Origin: Peteryoungia desertarenae
GTDB taxonomy: Bacteria; Pseudomonadota; Alphaproteobacteria; Rhizobiales; Rhizobiaceae
Direction: 5' to 3'
Assembly: GCF_005860795.2 (NCBI RefSeq)
Contig: NZ_CP058351.1
Span: 124,001 to 188,000 of the forward strand
DNA: 64,000 bases
Part shown: positions 1 through 7,771 of the stretch, piece by piece
Layout of the letters: each line of letters opens with the position of its first letter
Position numbering within the stretch: the stretch's first letter is position 1
The notes under the pieces: generated by a model
The model's input: the letters and a program-made list of their open reading frames with translations, nothing else
What the model was told of the DNA's origin: nothing
The model's database searches: none
Position numbers and translations under genes: made by a program

Positions 1-361
1 GCACCACCCCGTCGAGAGGATGGCAGCGGATCATCTCCTCCGTCTCGATCGCGAGCATATTGCGAAACAGCATGGATGTCGGCTTCATATTGCTCTCATC
101 GACCGAGAGCGAAGGCATCTGGACGGGGAAGCCACCTGCCTGGAGGACCCCGCGCTTCACATCCTGGACGCGCTCGGGAAAATGGGCATGGCACGTGTTC
201 AATTCGGACCAGGTGTCCATGATCCCGATGACTGGCCGACCGCGAAACTCTTCCTCGGCATAGCCAAGCTGCATCAGCCGCGAGCGATGACCCATGCTGC
301 GCAGATCATCGGGTTCAAACCATCGGGCTGATCGAAGACTTTCAGGTGTTTTCCGTCTCAT
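1..361 (-). CDS. IlvD/Edd-family sugar-acid dehydratase, N-terminal part (cut by window edge)
   Basis: About 120 codons are visible, read leftwards from an ATG at 361-359 behind a GGAAG ribosome site. The peptide begins MRRKTPESLRSARWF and contains GHRSRLMQLGY, DTWSELNTCHAHF and VKRGVLQAGGFPVQMPSLS. These are the N-terminal landmarks of the IlvD/Edd dehydratases that act on pentonates and hexonates; the Cys in the NTCHAHF segment is the expected first Fe-S ligand. Such enzymes remove water from an aldonate to give a 2-keto-3-deoxy acid in the cytoplasm. The gene is divergent from a TRAP transporter and shares its 277-bp control region, which carries two GntR-type palindromes. The substrate (for example arabonate, xylonate or galactonate) cannot be told from this fragment. 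The branched-chain amino acid enzyme IlvD is less likely because of the sugar-acid neighbours. Confidence 0.85.
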   Translation of the reverse strand, partial: MRRKTPESLRSARWFEPDDLRSMGHRSRLMQLGYAEEEFRGRPVIGIMDTWSELNTCHAHFPERVQDVKRGVLQAGGFPVQMPSLSVDESNMKPTSMLFRNMLAIETEEMIRCHPLDGVV

Positions 362-464
362 GTCATCTTCCGCTTCTATGCGCATCGGCGAGGGTCTTGC
401 TGCTTCGCCCTTGGCGACCCTTTTTGGCCCATGCCTGATGCCGGGCTGCCCATGCATTCAAGAG

Positions 465-494
465 AGAAATGCACTGATGCATCAGTGCATTTCT
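465..494. promoter_or_regulatory. 30-bp perfect palindrome, putative GntR operator 1
   Basis: The two 15-base halves (left half AGAAATGCACTGATG) are exact reverse complements, with the core CTGATGCATCAG at 474-485. FCD-type GntR regulators bind short palindromes of this kind. The site lies about 100 bp upstream of the dehydratase and 145 bp upstream of the TRAP binding protein. Related cores occur at 574-585 and 5296-5307, and an FCD-GntR gene is at 3640-4335. The assignment to that regulator is inferred. Confidence 0.6.
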
Positions 495-569
495 TGTTAT
501 CTCTACGCAGAGGTTGACTGCAGATGCAAGAGGGCGTTTAGAAAATTTCATCGATTTCAGTATCTTGTT

Positions 570-597
570 GACACTAATGCATTAGCGCAATAGTGTC
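570..597. promoter_or_regulatory. Putative GntR operator 2 upstream of dctP
   Basis: The perfect palindrome CTAATGCATTAG at 574-585 matches operator 1 at most core positions. It overlaps a wider inverted repeat, GACACTA (570-576) with TAGTGTC (591-597). It sits 54 bp upstream of the likely dctP start, a good position for repression by the local GntR protein. Confidence 0.5.
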
Positions 598-638
598 GGC
601 CCACGGCTGGAGGAGCCGCCATGTTTTGGAGGAAAGTT

Positions 639-1613
639 ATGAGAGTAATTACATTAGGTTTTTTGGCGGCCGTTTCAGGCCTCATCTCCGCACTGCCATT
701 GGCTGCTGCCGATTACACGCTGAGCATCAATACGGCTCTGACAACGGATGATCCGCTCTACAAGGGGCTTGAGAGTTTCCGCGATTCTGTGGCGACCCGC
801 AGCAACGGTGTTCTGGAAATCAAGCTCTTCCCGAACTCGCAGCTCGGCCCCGACGAGGACGTGCTCGAGCAGGCGCGGGCTGGGGTGCCTGTTGCCGTCG
901 TCGTTGATGGAGGCCGACTTGCGGTGTTCCAGAAGGAATTTGGTGTTCTTGGCGCGCCCTATCTCGCTTCTGGCTATGAGGGTATGCGCAAGGTTGTTAC
1001 CGATCCGGTTTTCGAGGAATGGGTATCTGCTCTGCGTCAAGCCTCCGGCCACCAGATCCTGTCATTCAATTGGTGGCAGGGGGAGCGTCACTTGTGGACG
1101 AAGGAGCCGGTCACGACGCCGGCCGATCTGTCAGGAAACCGTATGCGGACGCCGGGCGCTCCTGTCTGGGTTGAGACCATCAAGGCCATGGGCGCAACGC
1201 CCACACCGATGCCCTTTGCCGAGGTTTACTCGGCGCTTCAGCAAAATGTCATCGATTCTGCAGAGGCGCAGCTCCCGGCGGGGAAGGGGGCCAAGCTGTT
1301 TGAAGTCACCAGCGTCCTGACCAAGACTGGGCACATCAACCTGATCACCGGCTTGGTGACAAGTGCGGCCTGGTTTGACAGTCTTCCGACAGATCTTCAG
1401 GTCATGCTGCGTGAAGAGGCGTTGAAAGCTGGCGACGTTGCATCCTACGGAACCCGCGACGTGCTTGCCCGCATCGAAGAGGAGCTGAAAGCTGGCGGCA
1501 TGACGATCGCCGAGATCGATGTAACGCCATTCCGAGAGGCGACAGCGAGTGTCTATGATGTTTTGGGCTATGCCGACCTTCGTGACAAGCTGCAGGCGAT
1601 TGCAGCGCAATAA
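639..1613 (+). CDS. dctP: TRAP transporter substrate-binding protein (DctP family)
   Basis: This 324-residue periplasmic protein would capture a carboxylate, probably a sugar acid, and deliver it to the DctQM permease encoded next. The start at 639 is preferred over the in-frame ATG at 621 because GGAGGAAAG directly precedes it. A signal peptide of about 24 residues ends near LAAA-DYT. Family landmarks are the RMRTPGAP segment, whose Arg near residue 170 would clamp the substrate carboxylate, and ALQQNVIDSAEAQL. Length is normal for DctP. A short GC-rich hairpin follows the stop codon, a common way of making more binding protein than permease. Solute identity is inferred only from the dehydratase and lactonase neighbours. 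Confidence 0.9.
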   Translation: MRVITLGFLAAVSGLISALPLAAADYTLSINTALTTDDPLYKGLESFRDSVATRSNGVLEIKLFPNSQLGPDEDVLEQARAGVPVAVVVDGGRLAVFQKEFGVLGAPYLASGYEGMRKVVTDPVFEEWVSALRQASGHQILSFNWWQGERHLWTKEPVTTPADLSGNRMRTPGAPVWVETIKAMGATPTPMPFAEVYSALQQNVIDSAEAQLPAGKGAKLFEVTSVLTKTGHINLITGLVTSAAWFDSLPTDLQVMLREEALKAGDVASYGTRDVLARIEEELKAGGMTIAEIDVTPFREATASVYDVLGYADLRDKLQAIAAQ

Positions 1614-1623
1614 CTAATCGGCG

Positions 1624-1645
1624 GGGGCCTCAAGGCCCCTGTTTT
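1624..1645 (+). terminator. Intra-operon hairpin (attenuator) between dctP and dctQ
   Basis: GGGGCC (1624-1629), loop TCAA, GGCCCC (1634-1639), then TGTTTTC. The weak stem and short T-run suggest partial termination or mRNA stabilisation in the 50-bp gap. Confidence 0.45.
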
Positions 1646-1663
1646 CTCATTTCAGGGTCTCCC

Positions 1664-2179
1664 ATGTTTAAAAGATTGGCTGCGCTGGAGCTTCTTGTTT
1701 CGGCATTCATCCTTCCCAGTATTGTGGTTCTCGTCTTCGTTGCGGCGATCATGCGTAGCTTTGGCTATCCTCTCATCTGGTCCATGGATCTCGCCCAGCT
1801 TTTGTTTATCTGGCTGTGTTTCCTCGGAGCCACGCGCGCCATGCGTGAAAAGGCCCATATTGGCATTGATCTTGCCGTGCGCTGGCTCAAGCCCCGGTCC
1901 CGGCTGAAACTTGAATTTGCGATTTCTCTGATCATCCTTGTGTTTCTTGCCTTTCTCATGATCGAGGGCTGCCGCCTCACGATTTTGAACACCGAGCGCA
2001 GATTTGGCGACAGTGGCCTGTCCTATGCCTGGGTTACCGCGGCGGTGCCGCTGGGTTGCCTGATGATTGCCGCGGCTCTCCTCAAGAATATGGTCGAGGC
2101 CTGGCGACAGAGGCCTGATGTGGGGAGCTTCGTCTATTCCCGCATTGAATTCGAGCCGCCAGTCGAACGGGATGCCTGA
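1664..2179 (+). CDS. dctQ: TRAP transporter small permease (DctQ family)
   Basis: A 171-residue inner-membrane protein with about four hydrophobic helices, the normal size and topology for the small TRAP subunit. The segment WSMDLAQLLFIWLCFLGAT followed by MREKAHIGIDLAV is typical of DctQ. It would pair with DctM (next gene) to form the Na+- or H+-coupled permease fed by DctP. Its stop overlaps or abuts the dctM start, indicating translational coupling. Confidence 0.9.
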   Translation: MFKRLAALELLVSAFILPSIVVLVFVAAIMRSFGYPLIWSMDLAQLLFIWLCFLGATRAMREKAHIGIDLAVRWLKPRSRLKLEFAISLIILVFLAFLMIEGCRLTILNTERRFGDSGLSYAWVTAAVPLGCLMIAAALLKNMVEAWRQRPDVGSFVYSRIEFEPPVERDA

Positions 2180-2180
2180 C

Positions 2181-3461
2181 ATGGGACTGATCACATTCAT
2201 CTTCTTTGCCTTCATGCTGGTCGGAATGCCGGTCGCCTTCGCCATCGGCATTGCCGGTTTCGTCTTCTTTCTGAACGATCCGGCAATGCCGGTATCGATT
2301 GCCGTTCAGAAGATTGCGACGATGAGCCAGAGTTTTCCGCTCCTGGCTGTCCCGTTTTTTGTCCTTGCCGGACATCTGATGAATGTCAGTGGCATCACCG
2401 ACAGGCTGTTCAGGTTTTCGTCGGTCGCCGTCGGCTGGATGGCGGGAGGTCTGGCGCAGGTTACCATTGTCTTGTCGACTGTAATGGGTGGTGTTTCCGG
2501 CTCTGCTGTCGCGGATGCGGCAATGCAAGCGCGCATCTTGGGGCCGACCATGATCGCCAAGGGTTACGGACGCGGTTTTTCGGCTGCCGCCATTGCCGTC
2601 AGCTCTCTGATCACGGCCACCATACCGCCGAGCATTGGCTTGATTCTCTATGGTTATGTTGGAAATGTCTCGATCGGTCGCTTGTTCCTCGCCGGCATCA
2701 TCCCCGGTGTGCTGATCATGACCGGCCTGATGGTCACGACCTACATCATTGCAAAGCGTCGCAATTATGTGGTTGCCGATACCGAGCCGCCGACATTCGG
2801 CGCCCTCATGCACGCATTGTGGGATGCCAAATGGGCGTTGTTTTTCCCCGTCGCGCTGGTCCTGACAATTCGTGGTGGTGTCTTTACACCTTCCGAAGTC
2901 GGCGCCTTCGCGGTCGTCTACGCCGTCTTCGTTGGCGTTTTCGCCCATCGGGAGCTCGACTTCGAGCGCGTCAAGCTCGCCTTCGCCAATGCCATTTCCG
3001 ACATTGGTCTGATCATGATCATCATCCTGATGTCCGGGATGGTGGGCTTTGCAATCATCTATCTCCAGGTGCCTCAGGATGTTTCGAGCTGGATGCTGTC
3101 CGGCATCGAAAATCCGGTGGTCATTGTTCTCTTGATCCTGCTGTTCCTGCTGATTGCTGGCTTTTTTATCGAAAGCACCGTCCTGGTCCTGCTGCTGACG
3201 CCGATCTTCGTGCCGATCATCACCAAGATCGGCCTTGATCCCGTTCACTTCGGCATTCTGATGATGAGCATCGTGACTTTGGGCGGCATGACACCACCTG
3301 TCGGTGTTGCGATGTATGCGGTCTGCTCGCTGATGAATGTCAAGATTGAGGAATATCTGATCGAGGCGCTGCCGTTCCTCTTCACGGTTCTGGCTGTTAT
3401 TGTGGCGCTCCTGTTCCTGCCGGGCCTCGTATTGTGGCTCCCGGAATTGGCCTTTGGTTGA
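2181..3461 (+). CDS. dctM: TRAP transporter large permease (DctM family)
   Basis: This 426-residue integral membrane protein carries the transport pathway of the TRAP system. The start at 2181 gives MGLITFIFFAFMLVGMPVAF, which matches the usual DctM N-terminus; an alternative ATG at 2172 overlaps the dctQ stop. Family segments seen are FFVLAGHLMNVSGIT, the GGVSGSAVADA loop, TATIPPSIGLILYG and GGMTPPVGVAMY. The frame opens as far upstream as 2067, but that part is antisense-like and overlaps dctQ. Third gene of the dctPQM operon. Confidence 0.92.
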   Translation: MGLITFIFFAFMLVGMPVAFAIGIAGFVFFLNDPAMPVSIAVQKIATMSQSFPLLAVPFFVLAGHLMNVSGITDRLFRFSSVAVGWMAGGLAQVTIVLSTVMGGVSGSAVADAAMQARILGPTMIAKGYGRGFSAAAIAVSSLITATIPPSIGLILYGYVGNVSIGRLFLAGIIPGVLIMTGLMVTTYIIAKRRNYVVADTEPPTFGALMHALWDAKWALFFPVALVLTIRGGVFTPSEVGAFAVVYAVFVGVFAHRELDFERVKLAFANAISDIGLIMIIILMSGMVGFAIIYLQVPQDVSSWMLSGIENPVVIVLLILLFLLIAGFFIESTVLVLLLTPIFVPIITKIGLDPVHFGILMMSIVTLGGMTPPVGVAMYAVCSLMNVKIEEYLIEALPFLFTVLAVIVALLFLPGLVLWLPELAFG

Positions 3462-3639
3462 TCGCACATTCATCCAGACAGATCATCGGAATATGCGATC
3501 ATGCAGCGAAAGAGATCGTGAGAGCCTCCTTCAAAGCCGGATCCACGGCTTGCATGAGCGGAACGAGATGTGCATCTAGTCACTGTCGGCGAAGCGGACA
3601 CGGATTTGGGCCAGGGCAGGACGAGCAAAGGATATTCTA

Positions 3640-4335
3640 TTGAAGGTCAAATCGAGAGTGGGAGGTCTTGATCGCTGGCGTCAGGTTGGACCTCAGATCC
3701 TGGAAATCCTGCGCATGCGGATACTCTCGCTGAAAATGCCACCCGGCACGGTGATTTCACGGCTCGCGCTGCAAAGCGAGTTCAACGTAAGCCAGACGCC
3801 AGTGCGTGATGCCTTGATCCGGCTGGAGGAGGAAGGTCTCGTTGAGGTCTTTCCGCAGTTTGCAACAGTGGTCTCGAAAATCGATGTGAAGCTGGCAATG
3901 GAGGCCCATTTCCTGCGCCTCTCAATCGAGCTCGAGGCTGTCAGGCGGTTGGCGGCCAATCACCCGGGCGAGACGGCCCAAGCGCTGGAAGCCATCCTGT
4001 TGGAGCAACAGGAGGCGATGTCCCTGACGACCTATGATCGCTTCGATCAGCTCGACAAGGAATTTCACCGCGTCTTGTTCGAGAAAGCCGACATAGTCGG
4101 GCTTTGGGAGACGGTTCGGCGCCAAAGTGTTCACCTGGACCGATTGCGCATGCTCAACCTGCCCATGCCGGGCAAGCTTCATCAGGTGCTGACAGATCAC
4201 AAGGCGATCATCGAAGCGGTGAGGGCCGGGAACGGGGATGCTGCAGTCACAGCGCTGCGTGCCCATCTATCAGGCACCTTGTCGATTGTCGACGACATCT
4301 GCAACAACCATCCGGACTATGTGAAGCGCGCCTAG
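3640..4335 (+). CDS. GntR-family regulator with FCD domain
   Basis: A 231-residue repressor-type protein starting at TTG with AAAGGAT upstream. Residues about 20-85 form the winged HTH (LALQSEFNVSQTPVRDALIRL, then EEEGLVEVFP). Residues about 95-220 form the all-helical FCD ligand domain with the expected Asp and His metal ligands in LDKEFHRVLFE, LTDHKAIIEA and ALRAHLSG. It lies between the TRAP operon and the convergent lactonase gene, so it probably controls both and the dehydratase through the CTGATGCATCAG-like sites. A degenerate inverted repeat, AGATGTGCATCT near 3566-3577, may allow autoregulation. The ligand is likely a pathway sugar acid (inference). Confidence 0.88.
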   Translation: MKVKSRVGGLDRWRQVGPQILEILRMRILSLKMPPGTVISRLALQSEFNVSQTPVRDALIRLEEEGLVEVFPQFATVVSKIDVKLAMEAHFLRLSIELEAVRRLAANHPGETAQALEAILLEQQEAMSLTTYDRFDQLDKEFHRVLFEKADIVGLWETVRRQSVHLDRLRMLNLPMPGKLHQVLTDHKAIIEAVRAGNGDAAVTALRAHLSGTLSIVDDICNNHPDYVKRA

Positions 4336-4344
4336 CAGAGGCGA

Positions 4345-5172
4345 TCAGTCAGTCCTGCGAGCCCGTAACACGTGACCTGACATGTCGCTTACATTGGCGG
4401 GCGCTGTTCGCCGGGTGGTGATCAGCAGGCCATCACCCTGGTGCACCAGCTTTGTTGGATGGGTTACAGGAACCGGGATCGGCTCCAGCATATCGCCCGT
4501 CGGTGCAAAGCGGAGGATCTGAGATCCCCCCACGCCTGCAATCCAGTAGACACCGGAATCATCCACAAAAGCTCCGTCCGGACGTCCCTCGACATGCTCC
4601 GTTCTTGCGAAGACGCGTTTGTTGCTCGGGTTGCCGGACGCCAGGTCATAGTCGCAGACCCAGATGGTCTGGATGGAGGGGTGGGAATCCGAAAAATACA
4701 TGCGCGCCCGATCGGCATCGAAGGCCAGGCCGTTCGGCGTCCACAAGCCGTCGAAGAAGCGCTTGTGCGTCAGATCTCTCTCGACGCAGAAGAGTGCGCC
4801 TGCCGGCTCGGTAATGTCGCGATGCATGGTGCCGGCCCAGAACCGTCCAACCGGATCCAGCGCACAATCGTTGAAACGCATGTCATTGCGAGTTTCAGGG
4901 GAACAAGCTTGCTGGAAAAGCCCTGTCTGGGGATTGAAGATGAAGAGACCGGAGGCAAGGCCCGCGAGAAGCGTGCCGTCGTCACGCAGAGCGATGCAGC
5001 CTATGATTTCCGGGGTTTGCCATGTTTCGGTTGCGCCGGTTCCCGTGTGCGATCGCAAGAGCCGCCAGCCTTCGGTATCAACCCACCAAAGATAGTGTCC
5101 GTCCTTTGAAAGAACGGGGCTTTCACCAAGATGCCCCCAGGTGTCAGAAAGAATTTCGAATGAGAATGTCAT
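4345..5172 (-). CDS. SMP-30/gluconolactonase/LRE-family lactonase
   Basis: This 275-residue six-bladed beta-propeller hydrolase would open an aldonolactone to the free sugar acid, one step before the dehydratase. The metal and active-site set is complete: Glu17 in GESP, Asn101 in RFNDCALD, Asn147 in TPNGLAFD and Asp199 in RPDGAFVDD, at spacings like those of human SMP-30. There is no signal peptide, so it is cytoplasmic. Its promoter region carries a third GntR-like operator at 5296-5307. It converges on the GntR gene with 9 bp between stops. The exact lactone is unknown. Confidence 0.9.
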   Translation of the reverse strand: MTFSFEILSDTWGHLGESPVLSKDGHYLWWVDTEGWRLLRSHTGTGATETWQTPEIIGCIALRDDGTLLAGLASGLFIFNPQTGLFQQACSPETRNDMRFNDCALDPVGRFWAGTMHRDITEPAGALFCVERDLTHKRFFDGLWTPNGLAFDADRARMYFSDSHPSIQTIWVCDYDLASGNPSNKRVFARTEHVEGRPDGAFVDDSGVYWIAGVGGSQILRFAPTGDMLEPIPVPVTHPTKLVHQGDGLLITTRRTAPANVSDMSGHVLRARRTD

Positions 5173-5295
5173 ATGGCAGTCTGCTTTGCCTCGTCATTCT
5201 TGCAGTATTTGCAAACGTCAGATTCTATGGCTCCCTGTCTACGGAGGGATGACGAAAATACAGACAAGACAATGAAAAGGTTGAGAAACATGATT

Positions 5296-5307
5296 CTGAT
5301 GCACTAG
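5296..5307. promoter_or_regulatory. Putative GntR operator 3 upstream of the lactonase
   Basis: CTGATGCACTAG matches the perfect core CTGATGCATCAG at 474-485 in ten of twelve positions. It lies 124 bp upstream of the leftward lactonase start. The rest of the 5310-5417 gap shows nothing recognisable. Confidence 0.45.
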
Positions 5308-5417
5308 CATATCTCAAATGCACCTTCAAATCCTAAATCTCCTGAGGAAGTCGCAATTTTGGATCAAGACAAGGGCGCCGTCATGGTGGTTGCCTACAGG
5401 ATCTGAGTGACCTGCCT

Positions 5418-5672
5418 CTAGGCCGCTCGTTTACGAGCCCTGTAGCCTCGTCTGCGCTTTTGACGGAGCAGTTTCAGGAAGAGGGCGATTGCGGCCTGCT
5501 CTTCATCGAAGGCTGCAAGTTTTTCGCGGCCTCTGGTGCCGATGCGCCCCCATTTGCGACGCAGCAGAGTGTTGCCAAACAGATCCCGGTCTAGCTCCAG
5601 GGCGTAAAACCGGGCCATGTTGCGATGGGAATCGACCCGTTCGATGTAAATTTGAAGGTTCTCTATCAACAT
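5418..5672 (-). CDS. Small WGR-domain protein
   Basis: An 84-residue protein made almost entirely of one WGR domain: MARFYALELDRDLFGNTLL, then RRKWGRIGTRGRE with the name-giving Trp-Gly-Arg, ending in a basic tail (RQKRRRGYRARKRAA). WGR domains occur in PARPs and in bacterial MolR-type proteins and are thought to bind nucleic acid; in rhizobia they are often solitary, as here. The frame opens at 5756, but the start at 5672 (MLIENLQIYIERVD) matches the usual N-terminus. No operon partner is evident and the function is unknown. Confidence 0.7.
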   Translation of the reverse strand: MLIENLQIYIERVDSHRNMARFYALELDRDLFGNTLLRRKWGRIGTRGREKLAAFDEEQAAIALFLKLLRQKRRRGYRARKRAA

Positions 5673-5885
5673 GGGGCAAGTCTTGCCCAGGGACGGAAAA
5701 GCGTCCAACGACACTTTTGAATCGAAGCGCCGCAATCGATTCATCCGATTGATCAATTGGTTGCGCGGACAACCTTACCGCCAATTCTCGTGACCCGGGA
5801 GCCATGACTGCAGGCTTTGCCTATGCGGTGACGCTCAATAAAGCCTCGTTCCGGTATTGACTATGATCGATTTAAAGATAACGTA

Positions 5886-5907
5886 TGACGAAATACGAAA
5901 ATCGTCA
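5886..5907. promoter_or_regulatory. Putative TetR operator (TGACGA-N10-TCGTCA)
   Basis: The perfect half-sites TGACGA (5886-5891) and TCGTCA (5902-5907) are separated by 10 bp and lie 9 bp upstream of the tetR start. The position suggests autoregulation of the tetR-RND operon. Confidence 0.5.
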
Positions 5908-5915
5908 GTCATTAA

Positions 5916-6533
5916 ATGATGAGCGCCATGACCCCGGTAGAGCACAGAGCCGATCCCTCACATGTGGAGACCGTCGAACGGATTGTCGATGCAGCCGAAC
6001 GCGTCTTCCGCCACTATGGATATTCGAAGACGACTGTTGCCGACATCGCCAAGGAGCTGGGGATGTCGACGGCCAACATCTACCGCTTCTTTTCCTCAAA
6101 GGTTGAGATCCACCAGGCACTCTGCGCCCGGATGCTGGGCGACAGCATGCAATTGGCCATCCAGATCGCGGCAAGGCCGGTAAGCGCCACTGATCGGCTG
6201 CGCGAGTTCAGCCTTCGACAGTATCAATTCATGGTTGAACGGATGCTTGACCAGGAAAAGGTGCACGAGATGGTCCTCGTGGCCATTGAGCGCGACTGGG
6301 ATGTCATCGATCGCTATGTCGATGAGCTCCAGGTGATTGCCGCAGGGATCATAGCCGAAGGCATAGCTGCAGGTGAGTTTCGCAATATGGACCCGGCTCA
6401 GGCGGCGCAACTGTTCTTTTCTGCGACCATCAGTCTGCACCACCCAATGATCATTTCCGAATGTACCCGTAAATCCAATCGGGCCTCTCCCGAGGACCTG
6501 ACAGATTTTGCCTTGCGGGCCCTCAGGGCCTGA
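5916..6533 (+). CDS. TetR-family regulator of the adjacent RND pump
   Basis: A 205-residue protein with an N-terminal HTH at about residues 20-70 (VDAAERVFRHYGYSKTTVADI, then AKELGMSTANIYRFFSSK) and a helical ligand domain behind it. ATGs at 5916, 5919 and 5928 are all possible starts. It precedes the RND adaptor gene by 45 bp on the same strand and has an inverted repeat just upstream, so it probably represses its own operon until a pump substrate binds. The inducer is unknown. Confidence 0.88.
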   Translation: MMSAMTPVEHRADPSHVETVERIVDAAERVFRHYGYSKTTVADIAKELGMSTANIYRFFSSKVEIHQALCARMLGDSMQLAIQIAARPVSATDRLREFSLRQYQFMVERMLDQEKVHEMVLVAIERDWDVIDRYVDELQVIAAGIIAEGIAAGEFRNMDPAQAAQLFFSATISLHHPMIISECTRKSNRASPEDLTDFALRALRA

Positions 6534-6578
6534 ACGGCGTCCACCACCGAATGGTTCATCATGCTCAGGGAGCAAACC

Positions 6579-7724
6579 ATGCCTGTCTTCGGCCAGACCA
6601 CGAAATTCCTGTTGCCGCTTGCCTTCGTCATCTCCCTCGCGGGGTGTTCGAATGAGGTCGAAGAGACGGTCCAGGCCCCTGAACTCAGACCCGTCAAGGT
6701 CATCGAAATGGCGTCCGTGTCAACGACCCGCGCCTTGCGCTATTCGGGTTCCGTCACGGCACGGAGCGAAGCTGCCACTGGCTTTCGTGTCGCGGGCAAG
6801 ATCGTCGAGCGCAGCGTGGAGATCGGAGACAGGGTGCAAGCGGGCGATGTGATGGCACGTCTTGATGCAACAGATTTCGGTCTTCAGGTCCAGAGTGCCG
6901 AGGCCAATCTTGAAGCGGCAGAAAGACAGGTCGAAACCAGCGAATTTGCGCTGAAACGCACCGAACAACTCTTTCGCCAGCAGGTGACGACAAAGGCACA
7001 GCTTGAACAGGCCCAATTGGCCTACAACCAGTCAATCGCCAGCCGCAACAGTGCGAAGGCCGTTCTCGAGCAGACCCGTAACCAGGTGGAATACAGCCGG
7101 CTGACGGCTGACCGGGACGGGATTGTCACGGCCATCGATGCCGATGCCGGTCAGGTGGTCGCCGCCGGCAGTCCCGTGGTCACGGTGGCCGCCGATGGTG
7201 AACGTGATGTCGTCATCGCAGTTCCGGAAACTGACATTCTCGCCTTCAGCGCGGGAAAGCCGGTTGATGTCACCTTCTGGTCCAATCGATCGCTCAAGCT
7301 TCCCGGAACCGTGCGCGAGGTGGCCGGAAGCGCCGATCGGCTGTCACGGACCTTCACGGTTCGAATTGGTCTGCCGTCGGATCCTTCCGTGCTCCTTGGA
7401 ATGACTGCCACGGTCGAGGCGACAGCACCGGTTGCCGCGCCCTATTACGATGTACCCCTTGCTGCCCTTTCCCGTGACGAGGCCGATGCCATGATTGTCT
7501 GGACGGTCAACAGGGTCGACGGAACCGTGCAGGCTCGGCCCGTGACGGTTGAGGAATTCTCCGACACCGGTGTCAAGGTCACGGATGGACTTCGAACCGG
7601 TGATCTGGTGGTTATCGCCGGGACACAGTTTCTCTCTCAGAACATGCGGGTGAGGCTTGCAGATGAAGAACTGGCCCGCTCGGCCCAGTTAACTGATCGA
7701 CCTCGCATCGTCGCAACGCGCTGA
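6579..7724 (+). CDS. RND efflux periplasmic adaptor lipoprotein (HlyD/MexA type)
   Basis: This 381-residue adaptor links the inner-membrane RND pump to an outer-membrane channel. The start at 6579 has AGGGAG upstream and gives a lipoprotein signal, with the lipobox SLAGC placing the acylated Cys at residue 23; the ATG at 6561 is less likely. Expected domain order is visible: a barrel-sandwich half (SVEIGDRVQAGDVMARLDATD), a coiled-coil hairpin rich in Glu, Gln and Ala (about 90-170), the second half-motif (DRDGIVTAIDADAGQVVAAG), then beta-barrel and membrane-proximal regions. It is the middle gene of tetR-adaptor-permease. No outer-membrane factor is encoded here. Confidence 0.9.
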   Translation: MPVFGQTTKFLLPLAFVISLAGCSNEVEETVQAPELRPVKVIEMASVSTTRALRYSGSVTARSEAATGFRVAGKIVERSVEIGDRVQAGDVMARLDATDFGLQVQSAEANLEAAERQVETSEFALKRTEQLFRQQVTTKAQLEQAQLAYNQSIASRNSAKAVLEQTRNQVEYSRLTADRDGIVTAIDADAGQVVAAGSPVVTVAADGERDVVIAVPETDILAFSAGKPVDVTFWSNRSLKLPGTVREVAGSADRLSRTFTVRIGLPSDPSVLLGMTATVEATAPVAAPYYDVPLAALSRDEADAMIVWTVNRVDGTVQARPVTVEEFSDTGVKVTDGLRTGDLVVIAGTQFLSQNMRVRLADEELARSAQLTDRPRIVATR

Positions 7725-7771
7725 CTGATCGCGCCCGGCCGAAACCCCAAACCCTATCCGGACTTATCGCC

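Noticed and set aside
2082..3473. 463-codon open frame on the minus strand
   Set aside because: It is fully antisense to dctM, is rich in His, Gln, Asp and Arg, and shows no family feature; a typical shadow in G+C-rich DNA.
3434..3643. 69-codon plus-strand frame between dctM and gntR
   Set aside because: It overlaps the dctM end, has no ribosome site or family feature, and ends in the gntR start.
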